Shown here piece after piece: positions 6,762 through 13,311 of a stretch of 13,406 nucleotides of DNA (position 1 is the stretch's first letter; each line of letters begins with the position of its first letter). The notes beneath the pieces are model-generated. The model was not told the DNA's origin. It worked only from the letters and a program-made list of their open reading frames with translations, and searched no databases. The stretch lies in contig JAJQBF010000081.1 of NCBI GenBank assembly GCA_021203425.1, positions 1 through 13,406 on the forward strand, read 5' to 3'. Source of the stretch: Clostridiales bacterium. GTDB lineage: Bacteria > Bacillota > Clostridia > Lachnospirales > CAG-274. The translations under genes and the position numbers were made by a program.

Positions 6762-6998
6762 ATGGTTTTCAATATTTTATGCGTATTGATTTTGATTTCC
6801 TGTATAGGTGTTAATGTTTGTATCCTTATGCAGAATAAGAGAGCCGGCGGCTTTACGGGAAATGTTTCTGGTATGGGCGGTCAACAAACATATTGGGACA
6901 AAAACAAAGGCAAATCATTCGAAAAGAAACTTGAAAGATATACAATAATTATTTCCATAATTTTTGTAGTTCTTGCACTTATAAGCAATCTTATTTAA
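6762..6998 (+). CDS. secG: preprotein translocase subunit SecG
   Basis: A 78-residue inner-membrane subunit of the SecYEG channel that assists SecA-driven protein export. The pattern is that of SecG: a first transmembrane helix (about residues 3-22), the conserved loop LMQNKRAGGFTGNVSGMGGQ (22-41), then WDKNKGKSFEKKLERYT and a second helix (about 60-77). The length is normal for Gram-positive SecG. The ATG at 6762 follows GGGAGG (6749-6754) with a 7-base gap. It is preceded by its own promoter and an unusually long leader of about 225 bases. A terminator follows 5 bases after the stop, yet rnr comes next, the conserved secG-rnr order in Firmicutes. Confidence 0.93.
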   Translation: MVFNILCVLILISCIGVNVCILMQNKRAGGFTGNVSGMGGQQTYWDKNKGKSFEKKLERYTIIISIIFVVLALISNLI

Positions 6999-7003
6999 AC
7001 TAT

Positions 7004-7035
7004 AAAAGCTGTCTTTTTAAGGCGGCTTTTTATAT
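7004..7035 (+). terminator. intrinsic terminator after secG
   Basis: AAAAGCTGTC (7004-7013) pairs with GGCGGCTTTT (7021-7030), ten pairs including two G-U pairs, around a TTTTTAA loop. The 3' arm runs into a T5 tract and more T-rich sequence, a standard rho-independent terminator. It partly separates secG from rnr. Confidence 0.75.
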
Positions 7036-7051
7036 TTTACAAAAACTCCCA

Positions 7052-7079
7052 TGTACACTGTACACCACCATACTATAAA
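7052..7079 (+). promoter_or_regulatory. possible rnr promoter overlapped by a TGTAC palindrome
   Basis: TGTAC-ACT-GTACA at 7052-7064 is a perfect inverted repeat. Its left half (TGTACA, 7052-7057) could serve as a poor -35 to TATAAA at 7074-7079 with a 16-base spacer. The related site at 6-18 lies ahead of fruK. If the promoter is right, a factor bound here would block it. An alternative -10 (TAAAAT, 7087-7092) has no good -35. Confidence 0.35.
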
Positions 7080-7100
7080 ATCGGGGTAAAATAATTGTAA

Positions 7101-7118
7101 GTTTCGGTTTCAGCCGAA
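7101..7118 (+). other. small leader hairpin upstream of rnr
   Basis: TTTCGG (7102-7107) and CCGAAA (7114-7119) form a perfect stem with loop TTTCAG in the rnr leader, about 30 bases before the start codon. It is followed by an A-rich, not T-rich, stretch, so it is not a terminator. A role in mRNA stability or translation is possible but unproven. Confidence 0.3.
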
Positions 7119-7152
7119 AAAAAAGAAGAAACAACGGGAAAGGACGATGTTA

Positions 7153-9381
7153 ATGAAGGATTATAACGAAATTATAAAAACTCAGAAGGAGAAAATCGAG
7201 GAATTCATAAAAAGCCCCTTTTATACTGAATATCTGACGGAAGATGATATGGCGGCTTTTCTCGAAGTTCCTTCCGAAGACTTAAAGCTTTTCAGGTATA
7301 TTATAAATGAGCTGTTAGACGAGGGAAAGCTGATTTTAACAAAAAAGAAAAAGCTTGCGCCGGCGTCAAAAGCAGGCTTTTATACAGGTGTTTTGAGAAC
7401 AAACGAAAGCGGAAACGGCTTTGTGAAATGTGACGAGCTGCCCGAAGACGTATTTATCCCAAAGGAAAATTTAAACGGCGCCTGTCATTTGGACACTGTT
7501 CTTATTGCCGTGGGGATGTATAAAGGCCGCCCTGCCGGCTCTGTTCACAGGGTTTTAAAGCGTGAAATAGAATGTATAACAGGAATATATGTTACAAGGG
7601 CAAAGGGCGACTATGTTGTTCCCGACAACCACCGCCTTTTTAAGCGTGTGGCAATTAAAAACACCCGCAGAAACACCGACCTTAAAGACTGCAAGGTTGT
7701 TGTTAAAATTACTGAGCCGCCGAACCCTAAGAGAGTTGCCGGCGGAATTGTAACAGAGGTTTTGGGCAAGGCAGGAGATAAAGGTGTAGATGTTCTTTCG
7801 GTAATGGCAGGCTATAACATTCCCTCGGATTTTCCTCAAAATGTAAAAGATGCCGTAAAGAAGGTTCCCATGACGACAGAACGTGAGGACTTGACATACA
7901 GAGAGGATTTCAGACAGGTTCAAATGGTAACCATAGACGGAGAAGACGCAAAGGACCTTGATGATGCCGTATCATGTAAGAAACTGGCAAACGGTAATTT
8001 CGAACTTGGGGTTTATATTGCCGATGTAAGCCATTATGTAAAGGAAAATTCTGCCATAGACAAAGAAGCCTATAAAAGAGGCACAAGCACTTACCTTGCA
8101 GACAGGGTTATACCTATGCTCCCCAAGGAGCTTTCAAACGGAATCTGCTCCCTTAATCAGGGTGAAGACAGGCTGAGCCTTTGCTGTATTATGGAAATAA
8201 ACGAAAAAGGAAAGGTTACAGACCACAGAACAGTTAAAGGCATTATAAATGTTGACAGAAGAATGACTTATACAGTTGTAAATGACCTTCTTGTAAACGA
8301 AAATTCCGAATATGCCGAAGAATATAAAGATTTTCTGCCTATGTTTAAGGATATGGAGGCTCTTCGAAATATTCTTTGGGATAAAAGACGAAACAGAGTT
8401 GCCATAGATTTTAATCTTGCGGAAACAAGGGTTATACTTGGTGATAACGGAAAGCCCGTTGACATTGTTCCCAGATACAGAAATATTGCCACAAGCATAA
8501 TAGAAGAATTTATGATTGCCGCAAACGAAACCGTAGCAGAGGAGTTTTTCCACAGAGAAGTCCCCTTTATGTACAGAAGTCACGAAACTCCCGACGAGGA
8601 AAAATTCGAAATGCTTAAAAGCACTGTAGGGCAGTTGGGCTTTGTTGTAAAAGGCACAAGAAAAAGTTCAAAATCTCTCCAAAAATTAATTGACGAGGCT
8701 AAGGGCAGTCCCCGGGAAATGATGATTAATACCCTTGCCTTAAGAAGTATGCAGCAGGCAAGATATACGGGAGACGCTTTGGGTCATTACGGTCTTGCCT
8801 CAAGATACTACTGTCATTTTACCTCACCCATAAGGCGATATCCCGACCTTTTTATACACAGAATAATCTCCCTCTGCCTTGACGGTGAAGACTCCGATGA
8901 ACTTCAGCGCCGCTATTCAAAGACACTTGAAGAAAAGGCAGGAATGTGTTCTGAAAACGAAAGAAGAGCCGAGGCAGCCGAAAGAGATTCCGTTGAAATG
9001 AAAAAGGTGGAATTTATGGCGGACAAGGTGGGAGAAACCTTTGAAGGAACAGTCAGCAGTGTTACCTCGTGGGGTGTTTACGTTCAGCTTGATAACACCG
9101 TTGAAGGAATGGTTTCTTACAAATCTATGCTTGACGACCATTACACCTTTAATGAAGAGGCTATGAGCTGTATGGGTGACAGAACCCACAAAACCTACAC
9201 AATAGGCGATAAGGTCACAGTAATTTTGGAAAGAGCAGATGTTGAAATGCGCCGTCTTGACTTTGTGTTTGAAGAAAATGCAAAAGCGATGCAGGATCCG
9301 CCGAAACCGAAACAGACAAATCGAAAACCCAAACAGCGCAAGCAAAGAAAAAAGGGCAAAAAGGCGGCAAAAAGAAGATAG
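7153..9381 (+). CDS. rnr: ribonuclease R
   Basis: A 742-residue 3'-to-5' exoribonuclease that degrades structured RNA. Domains in order: N-terminal winged-helix region (about 1-65), two cold-shock-like OB folds (about 70-210), the catalytic RNB domain (about 245-575) and an S1 domain (about 625-705), followed by a very basic K/R-rich tail. The active site reads IDGEDAKDLDDAV, with metal-binding D262, D268, D270 and D271; the HFTSPIRRYPDLFIHR signature is present. I prefer the ATG at 7153 because AAAGGA (7139-7144) is eight bases away; the in-frame ATG at 7147 is only two bases from it and would add two residues. The frame is intact despite several A-runs. The usual downstream partner smpB is absent; a thioesterase gene follows after 25 bases. 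Confidence 0.93.
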   Translation: MKDYNEIIKTQKEKIEEFIKSPFYTEYLTEDDMAAFLEVPSEDLKLFRYIINELLDEGKLILTKKKKLAPASKAGFYTGVLRTNESGNGFVKCDELPEDVFIPKENLNGACHLDTVLIAVGMYKGRPAGSVHRVLKREIECITGIYVTRAKGDYVVPDNHRLFKRVAIKNTRRNTDLKDCKVVVKITEPPNPKRVAGGIVTEVLGKAGDKGVDVLSVMAGYNIPSDFPQNVKDAVKKVPMTTEREDLTYREDFRQVQMVTIDGEDAKDLDDAVSCKKLANGNFELGVYIADVSHYVKENSAIDKEAYKRGTSTYLADRVIPMLPKELSNGICSLNQGEDRLSLCCIMEINEKGKVTDHRTVKGIINVDRRMTYTVVNDLLVNENSEYAEEYKDFLPMFKDMEALRNILWDKRRNRVAIDFNLAETRVILGDNGKPVDIVPRYRNIATSIIEEFMIAANETVAEEFFHREVPFMYRSHETPDEEKFEMLKSTVGQLGFVVKGTRKSSKSLQKLIDEAKGSPREMMINTLALRSMQQARYTGDALGHYGLASRYYCHFTSPIRRYPDLFIHRIISLCLDGEDSDELQRRYSKTLEEKAGMCSENERRAEAAERDSVEMKKVEFMADKVGETFEGTVSSVTSWGVYVQLDNTVEGMVSYKSMLDDHYTFNEEAMSCMGDRTHKTYTIGDKVTVILERADVEMRRLDFVFEENAKAMQDPPKPKQTNRKPKQRKQRKKGKKAAKRR

Positions 9382-9406
9382 GCTGCGAAAAAGGAGAAGA
9401 GACAGA

Positions 9407-9830
9407 ATGGAAATCACATACGAAAAAAGTAAATTATTATGAAACAGATAAAATGGGCGTTGTTCACCACGCAAACTATATTAAATATTTTGAAGAGGGA
9501 AGAGTTCATTTTCTTGACGAAACAGGCCTTAGCTATAAGCAACTTGAAGAAATGGGCATAATTATGCCCGTTCTTTCCGTTGAAACCTCCTACAAAACCT
9601 CAGCGGATTTTGAAGATGTCTTGGAAGTAAAAACAAGGCTTACAAAAACCTCGGCGGCAAAAGCCTTTTTTGCCTATGAAATCATAAACAAGAAAACAGG
9701 TCAAACAGTCTGCACAGGTTCCTCCGCCCATGGAATATTAAACAGAGAGTTTAAGCCTATGAACCTCAAAAGAGAATTTCCCGAAATATATAAACGTCTT
9801 TCGGAGCTTTCGGAAGGAAATGAGAAATGA
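9407..9830 (+). pseudogene. YbgC/FcbC-type acyl-CoA thioesterase (hotdog fold), frameshifted
   Basis: This gene would encode a 4HBT-family thioesterase of about 140 residues, which hydrolyses acyl-CoA. From the ATG at 9407 (AAGGAG at 9391-9396) the frame reads MEITYEK and then stops. Deleting one A from the A6 run at 9423-9428 gives MEITYEKVNYYETDKMGVV, the family N-terminus with its catalytic motif (D-x-x-G-V-V-H-H-A-N-Y). The downstream frame is open to 9830 but has no start codon of its own before the ATG at 9453, which would cut off the catalytic Asp. So the gene is whole apart from one base. It is translationally coupled to the next gene through ATGA. Sequencing error seems more likely than loss. 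Substrate unknown. Confidence 0.82.
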
Positions 9831-10207
9831 AAAAAATCATAAAAAGAATTGCCCTTGTTATTGCCGCTGTTTTGGGGCTTGTCCTTATCATCGGTTTTTG
9901 TTTCGGAGTTAAACTGTTTGTTATAGGCGAGCCTGTAGGCAGCGGATCCAAGGGATTATTTTGCGACACTGTTTTAAGCGGTCAGACATTAAACCTTTAT
10001 GTAAGCACAACAGGCTCTGCCGAGGCTTACAGAGGAATCAAGGTAAAGCAAAAAGATGATGCACTTTATGTAAAGGCAAGAAGGGTTTTGGTATCCTCTT
10101 TAGCCCGCAGCGGAGATTTTAATCTTTCCTTGGATATAGGAGGAATTAATAAAGTTTATTTGGGCGACAAGCTTATTTGGACGGAAGATGAAGAACCGGC
10201 AGAATAA
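9827..10207 (+). CDS. small single-pass membrane protein, function unknown
   Basis: A 126-residue protein with a basic N-terminus (MKKIIKRIA), one strong hydrophobic helix (about residues 8-31) and a predicted extracytoplasmic portion of about 95 residues with beta-rich character (LNLYVSTTGS, ALYVKARRVLV, INKVYLGDKLIW). No lipobox follows the helix, so it is more likely a signal anchor than a lipoprotein. I do not recognise a family. The ATG overlaps the thioesterase stop (ATGA, 9827-9830), which implies coupling and an rnr-thioesterase-membrane protein transcript. Its last codons form the left arm of the terminator. The seven-A run just after the start is in frame. Confidence 0.7.
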   Translation: MKKIIKRIALVIAAVLGLVLIIGFCFGVKLFVIGEPVGSGSKGLFCDTVLSGQTLNLYVSTTGSAEAYRGIKVKQKDDALYVKARRVLVSSLARSGDFNLSLDIGGINKVYLGDKLIWTEDEEPAE

Positions 10208-10221
10208 AGGCCGGTTTTTTC
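10194..10221 (+). terminator. intrinsic terminator closing the rnr operon
   Basis: AACCGGC (10194-10200) pairs with GCCGGTT (10210-10216) around a 9-base loop containing the TAA stop of the membrane protein gene; the stem is followed by a run of T. It is a compact, strong terminator overlapping the coding end. Confidence 0.85.
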
Positions 10222-10279
10222 TATGGGGTATTATAGAAATAAAAGTGAGATTATATCGAATAATTTTTTTCTAAAATTG

Positions 10280-10308
10280 CTGACAAATCAAGTTTGATAT
10301 GATATAAT
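10280..10308 (+). promoter_or_regulatory. strong sigma-A-type promoter of the partner-switching operon
   Basis: CTGACA at 10280-10285 and TATAAT at 10303-10308 have a 17-base spacer and an extended -10 (TGATATAAT). Transcription would begin near 10315, about 30 bases before the first start codon. It matches the housekeeping consensus, so it gives no hint that an alternative sigma factor feeds back on the operon. Confidence 0.75.
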
Positions 10309-10346
10309 ATATTAGAATAACTATAAAACTCATGAGGAGGGGTTGT

Positions 10347-10676
10347 ATGATAGAAAATATAAGCTATAAGGATAATACAGAAGCTAAAAAGTGGGAGGTT
10401 AAGCTGACGGGGGAAATAGATATTTTTAACTCTGACGATGTTAAAAGTGCCCTTCTCGAAATGCTTTCGGAAAAAGAACAAAATGTACATATAGATTGTA
10501 AGGAATTAAGCTATATAGACTCAACGGGGCTTTCCGCCCTTGTGGCAATTTTCAAAAAGGTTAAGGCATATTCGGGGGAGGTTGTGCTTAAAAACCTTTT
10601 GCCCAATGTTTTTAAGGTTATAAAAATAACTAACCTTGACAAACTGTTTATTATAGAGGGTGATGATAATGAATGA
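10347..10676 (+). CDS. STAS-domain anti-anti-sigma factor (RsbV/SpoIIAA-like)
   Basis: A 109-residue single STAS domain. In partner switching the unphosphorylated form binds an RsbW-type kinase and frees the kinase's client, while phosphorylation by that kinase inactivates it. The hallmark SYIDSTGLSAL spans residues 55-65; S59 in the DSTG motif is the expected phospho-acceptor. The ATG at 10347 is chosen because GAGGAGGGG (10334-10342) lies just upstream; an ATG at 10332 is in frame but inside or ahead of that site. It is the first gene of the operon and its 3' end overlaps the next gene by 8 bases (ATGAATGA), so the pair is probably translationally coupled. The exact partner of each downstream kinase-fold protein is not shown by sequence. 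Confidence 0.87.
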   Translation: MIENISYKDNTEAKKWEVKLTGEIDIFNSDDVKSALLEMLSEKEQNVHIDCKELSYIDSTGLSALVAIFKKVKAYSGEVVLKNLLPNVFKVIKITNLDKLFIIEGDDNE

Positions 10677-11070
10677 AACTTTAAGTAATGATAAAATCAT
10701 TCTTTCACTTCCTTTAAACAGTGCATATATTTCCGCCGCAAGGCTTACTGCGTCTTCAATAGCCAACAGGCTTGGCTTTTCAACGGCAGAAATAGAAGAC
10801 GTTAAGGCGGCGGTTTCCGAAGGATGTACTTTCATTATAAAGGAATTTGAAGAATATAAAGAAGAGCTTTTTAAAATCTCTTTCTTTACCGGAAATAAAT
10901 CCCTTATTATAAATATAGAAATGGATAAACCCATAGAAAAGCTTGATGAAGAAAACATTTGTATTCTCATGATTAAAGCTCTTATGGACGAGGCTAATTT
11001 CACCACTAAGGGAAACAAAGATTTAACAATTGTTATGAAAAAGATCCGCAGAGAGCTTGATCTCTTTTAG
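10669..11070 (+). CDS. degenerate RsbW-like (Bergerat-fold) protein
   Basis: A 133-residue relative of RsbW/SpoIIAB anti-sigma kinases that appears to have lost ATP binding. The family N-box, normally E-x-x-x-N as in SEACTN, is SEGCTF here (E51, with F55 in place of Asn). No D-x-G-x-G motif follows the central strand, which instead reads IEMDKPIEKLDEEN, and the glycine-rich lid is missing. The C-terminal helix and strands (IKALMDEANFTTKGN, then LTIVMKKI) still align well with the family. I favour the ATG at 10669, six bases after GAGGGTG; GTG 10660 and ATG 10663 are in frame alternatives. It overlaps the STAS gene by 8 bases. It may be a non-enzymatic binding partner of STAS, or of the intact paralogue next door. 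Confidence 0.7.
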   Translation: MNETLSNDKIILSLPLNSAYISAARLTASSIANRLGFSTAEIEDVKAAVSEGCTFIIKEFEEYKEELFKISFFTGNKSLIINIEMDKPIEKLDEENICILMIKALMDEANFTTKGNKDLTIVMKKIRRELDLF

Positions 11071-11104
11071 CGGTCTTTCATCGTTCCGGGAGCAGGTGAT
11101 AATT

Positions 11105-11518
11105 ATGAAAACCTTTGAGGTTGTATTTTCAAGCGACATAAAACAAGTTAATAAAATTGTAAAAGGTGCTTTGGCTTACATAAGCGAAAACATACCTAAG
11201 GCCGACGCTGAGGAGCTTATGGAAATACGTCTGATTTTAAGCGAACTACTTTTTAACGCAATTATTCACGGAAACAAGAGTGATTCGGAAAAGCTTGTAA
11301 GACTTAAAATCGAAACAGACGGAAATATAATAAGCAGCGTTATAAGCGACGAAGGAAACGGTTTCGACTTCGGCCGCCTTTCCTATCAGAATGTCGAACC
11401 GTCTATAGACGAACACGGACGGGGTATTATGCTCGTTAAGGCTCTTGTTGACTCCTTTACCTATTCAAAAACCGGAAACAGGGTATTATTCAGCAAAAAG
11501 GTGGGAGTTCATGTATAA
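11105..11518 (+). CDS. RsbW-like serine kinase / anti-sigma factor
   Basis: A 137-residue HATPase-type protein with all ATP-binding signatures: N-box ILSELLFNAIIHGN (E47, N51), G1 box DEGNGF (82-87) and the G2 glycine segment HGRGIMLVKALVD (104-116). Such proteins phosphorylate a STAS antagonist on serine and otherwise sequester a sigma factor or another target. The ATG at 11105 follows AGGTGAT with good spacing; an in-frame ATG at 11057 lies inside the preceding gene and is unlikely. The 34-base gap to the degenerate paralogue is the only real gap within the cassette, and the gene overlaps the phosphatase gene by 8 bases. No sigma factor gene is visible, so the client is unknown. Confidence 0.85.
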   Translation: MKTFEVVFSSDIKQVNKIVKGALAYISENIPKADAEELMEIRLILSELLFNAIIHGNKSDSEKLVRLKIETDGNIISSVISDEGNGFDFGRLSYQNVEPSIDEHGRGIMLVKALVDSFTYSKTGNRVLFSKKVGVHV

Positions 11519-12674
11519 AATACTTATAGTAGACGATAATCCGGCTACACTTCTTGCTGTAACGACTTATCTCTCTTTGCATGATTATACTGTCTACTCT
11601 TCCACAACCTGCTCAAACGCTCTTACTAAAATTCCGAGAATTCAGCCCAATCTTATTGCCGCTGCCTCTCACCTTCCCGATATGTCCGGGTTCGATTTTT
11701 GCAGAACAATAAAAAGCGACCTTGAATACAAAGATATTCTTGTGCTTATGATTATTGACACAACATATCCCGGAGAAGAAGAAAAAGCCCTTTACGCAAA
11801 CAGCGACGATTATTTAACAAGAGGCTTTACGGGTAAGATGCTTTTGTCAAAGCTGCGTTCTCTTTTCAGAATTAATGACCTTAACACATCTCTTAAAAAC
11901 AGATATGCCGAGCTTGAAGAAGCCAACAAATATCTTGAGCTGCAAATTCAAATGGCTATGAAGGTTCAGCGCTCTATTATTAAAGATGTGGATATGACAT
12001 ATAAGAATATCCGGGTTAAAACAAAATATCTTCCGGCTCTTGCCATAGGGGGAGATTTCTTTAACGTCAGAGTTATTGACAAAAACCGTTTTGGAATAAT
12101 TATAGGCGATGTTTCCGGTCACGGTATATCCGCCTCACTTCTGACAATTATGTTAAGTCAGGTTTTTGTTTCTTTCTGTCACGACATAGATATGCCCTCT
12201 ACTCTTTTAAGGAAAATGAACGAGGCTTTTTACTCGGTTTTTGAAGATTCCGACAGCGATATGTATGCCTGTGTGTTTTACGCCATAATAGACATTAACA
12301 AAGGCGTTGTTACATATTCCAACTCGGGAGAAAGCTACCCCATTCTTATAAGTGAAAACGGCAAAAAGTCAATGGAGCTTGAAGTTGACGGAATTCCGGT
12401 GGGAATGCTTAAAGACGTCAGCTATGTTGACAAAAGTTTCGAATATAAAGAGGGAGATGTTCTCTTTTTCCACACAGATGGTTTGGGAGATTTTTATTAT
12501 AAAAACGACAACAGCTTTTTTATGGAAAAGCTGAGATATTCCCTTATGGAAACAGTAAAAACCCATGATAAGGTTGAGGATATAATGACCTTAACGCTGA
12601 ACACATTTTACAATGAAAAAGACAGTCATAAATATAAAAATGACGATGTAAGTGTAATAGTAGCTAAACTATAA
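11511..12674 (+). CDS. pseudo-receiver / PP2C-type SpoIIE-family phosphatase (RsbU-like)
   Basis: A 387-residue protein with an N-terminal response-regulator-like domain (about 1-120), a charged helical linker (about 121-155) and a C-terminal PP2C phosphatase (about 165-387). Phosphatase signatures are GGDFF (180-184), GDVSGHG (199-205), HTDG (321-324) and NDDVSV (377-382), so metal-binding aspartates remain. It should dephosphorylate the STAS protein and so turn the switch on. The receiver retains D8 and D9 but has A52 where the phospho-Asp belongs, I82 for the Thr/Ser and R104 for the Lys, so it probably cannot be phosphorylated in the normal way. The ATG at 11511 overlaps the previous gene (ATGTATAA) behind GGTGGGAG. 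Confidence 0.87.
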   Translation: MYKILIVDDNPATLLAVTTYLSLHDYTVYSSTTCSNALTKIPRIQPNLIAAASHLPDMSGFDFCRTIKSDLEYKDILVLMIIDTTYPGEEEKALYANSDDYLTRGFTGKMLLSKLRSLFRINDLNTSLKNRYAELEEANKYLELQIQMAMKVQRSIIKDVDMTYKNIRVKTKYLPALAIGGDFFNVRVIDKNRFGIIIGDVSGHGISASLLTIMLSQVFVSFCHDIDMPSTLLRKMNEAFYSVFEDSDSDMYACVFYAIIDINKGVVTYSNSGESYPILISENGKKSMELEVDGIPVGMLKDVSYVDKSFEYKEGDVLFFHTDGLGDFYYKNDNSFFMEKLRYSLMETVKTHDKVEDIMTLTLNTFYNEKDSHKYKNDDVSVIVAKL

Positions 12675-12694
12675 AACGAAAGGACAGACAGAAT

Positions 12695-13257
12695 ATGAGA
12701 GAATTATGGAAACCGGGAACGGTTCTTTATCCCGTGCCCGTTGTTATGGTTTCCTGCGGAGATTTTGAAAAGGGCAAGAAAATATTCTTACCGTTGCGTG
12801 GACGGGAACAATACATTCCGACCCGGCTATGCTGCATATTTCCGTAAGACCTTCAAGATATTCTTATGATATTATAAAGAAAACAGGTGAATTTGCCGTA
12901 AATCTTCCCACAGAAGAACTTACCTACGCAACAGACTGGTGCGGAGTTAAATCCGGCAGAGATTTTGACAAGTTCAGGGAAATGAAACTGACAGCGGAAA
13001 AAGGCCGCTTTACAAACTGCCCTATTATTGCCGAAAGCCCCGTTGTTATAGAATGTAAGGTTAAAGACATTATCCCTCTGGGCAGCCACGATATGTTTTT
13101 AGGCGAAATAAAGGGCGTTTCCGTTGACTCCGCATATATGGATAAAAGCGGAAAATTTTGCTATGAAGACACTAAGCCCGTTTGCTATTCTCACGGAGAA
13201 TATTACGGCTTAGGCAAATATCTGGGAAAATTCGGATATTCTGTTAAGAAAAAATAA
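12695..13257 (+). pseudogene. flavin reductase family protein (FMN-binding), frameshifted
   Basis: Restored by one base, this gene encodes about 187 residues of the flavin reductase-like FMN-binding split-barrel family. From the ATG at 12695 (AAAGGA at 12679-12684) the start MRELWKPGTVLYPVPVVMVS is in frame, then it is lost at the A4 run 12779-12782. Adding one A gives KGKKNILTVAWTGTIHSDPA and leads into the downstream frame (SVRPSRYSYDIIKKTGEFAVN, then CGVKSGRDFDKF), which is open to 13257. Members use NAD(P)H to reduce FMN or bind FMN as redox proteins; partner unknown. It lies 20 bases after the phosphatase gene and may be read through from it. This is the only missing-base frameshift in the window, which fits a sequencing artefact better than slippage in a long tract. 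Confidence 0.82.
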
Positions 13258-13286
13258 TTTTCACATAATAAAAATATTTCACAGCC

Positions 13287-13311
13287 AAGAGGAAGGCTTG
13301 CCCCTCCTCTT
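13287..13311 (+). terminator. hairpin after the flavin reductase gene
   Basis: AAGAGGA (13287-13293) pairs with TCCTCTT (13305-13311), extended inward by GG/CC. The downstream sequence is ATATATTATAC, not a proper U-tract, so it is a weak candidate terminator. The remaining bases to the window end show no gene, promoter or repeat that I can support. Confidence 0.4.

Noticed and set aside
8917..9474. 185-codon minus-strand open frame antisense to the end of rnr
   Set aside because: It is rich in Phe, Cys, His and Arg as expected for the complement of a Lys/Glu-rich gene; no ribosome binding site or family resemblance.
9453..9830. Thioesterase starting at the internal ATG 9453 as an intact gene
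   Set aside because: This start would remove the catalytic Asp and the preceding conserved VNYYETDK segment, and has no ribosome binding site; a frameshift at 9423-9428 explains everything better.
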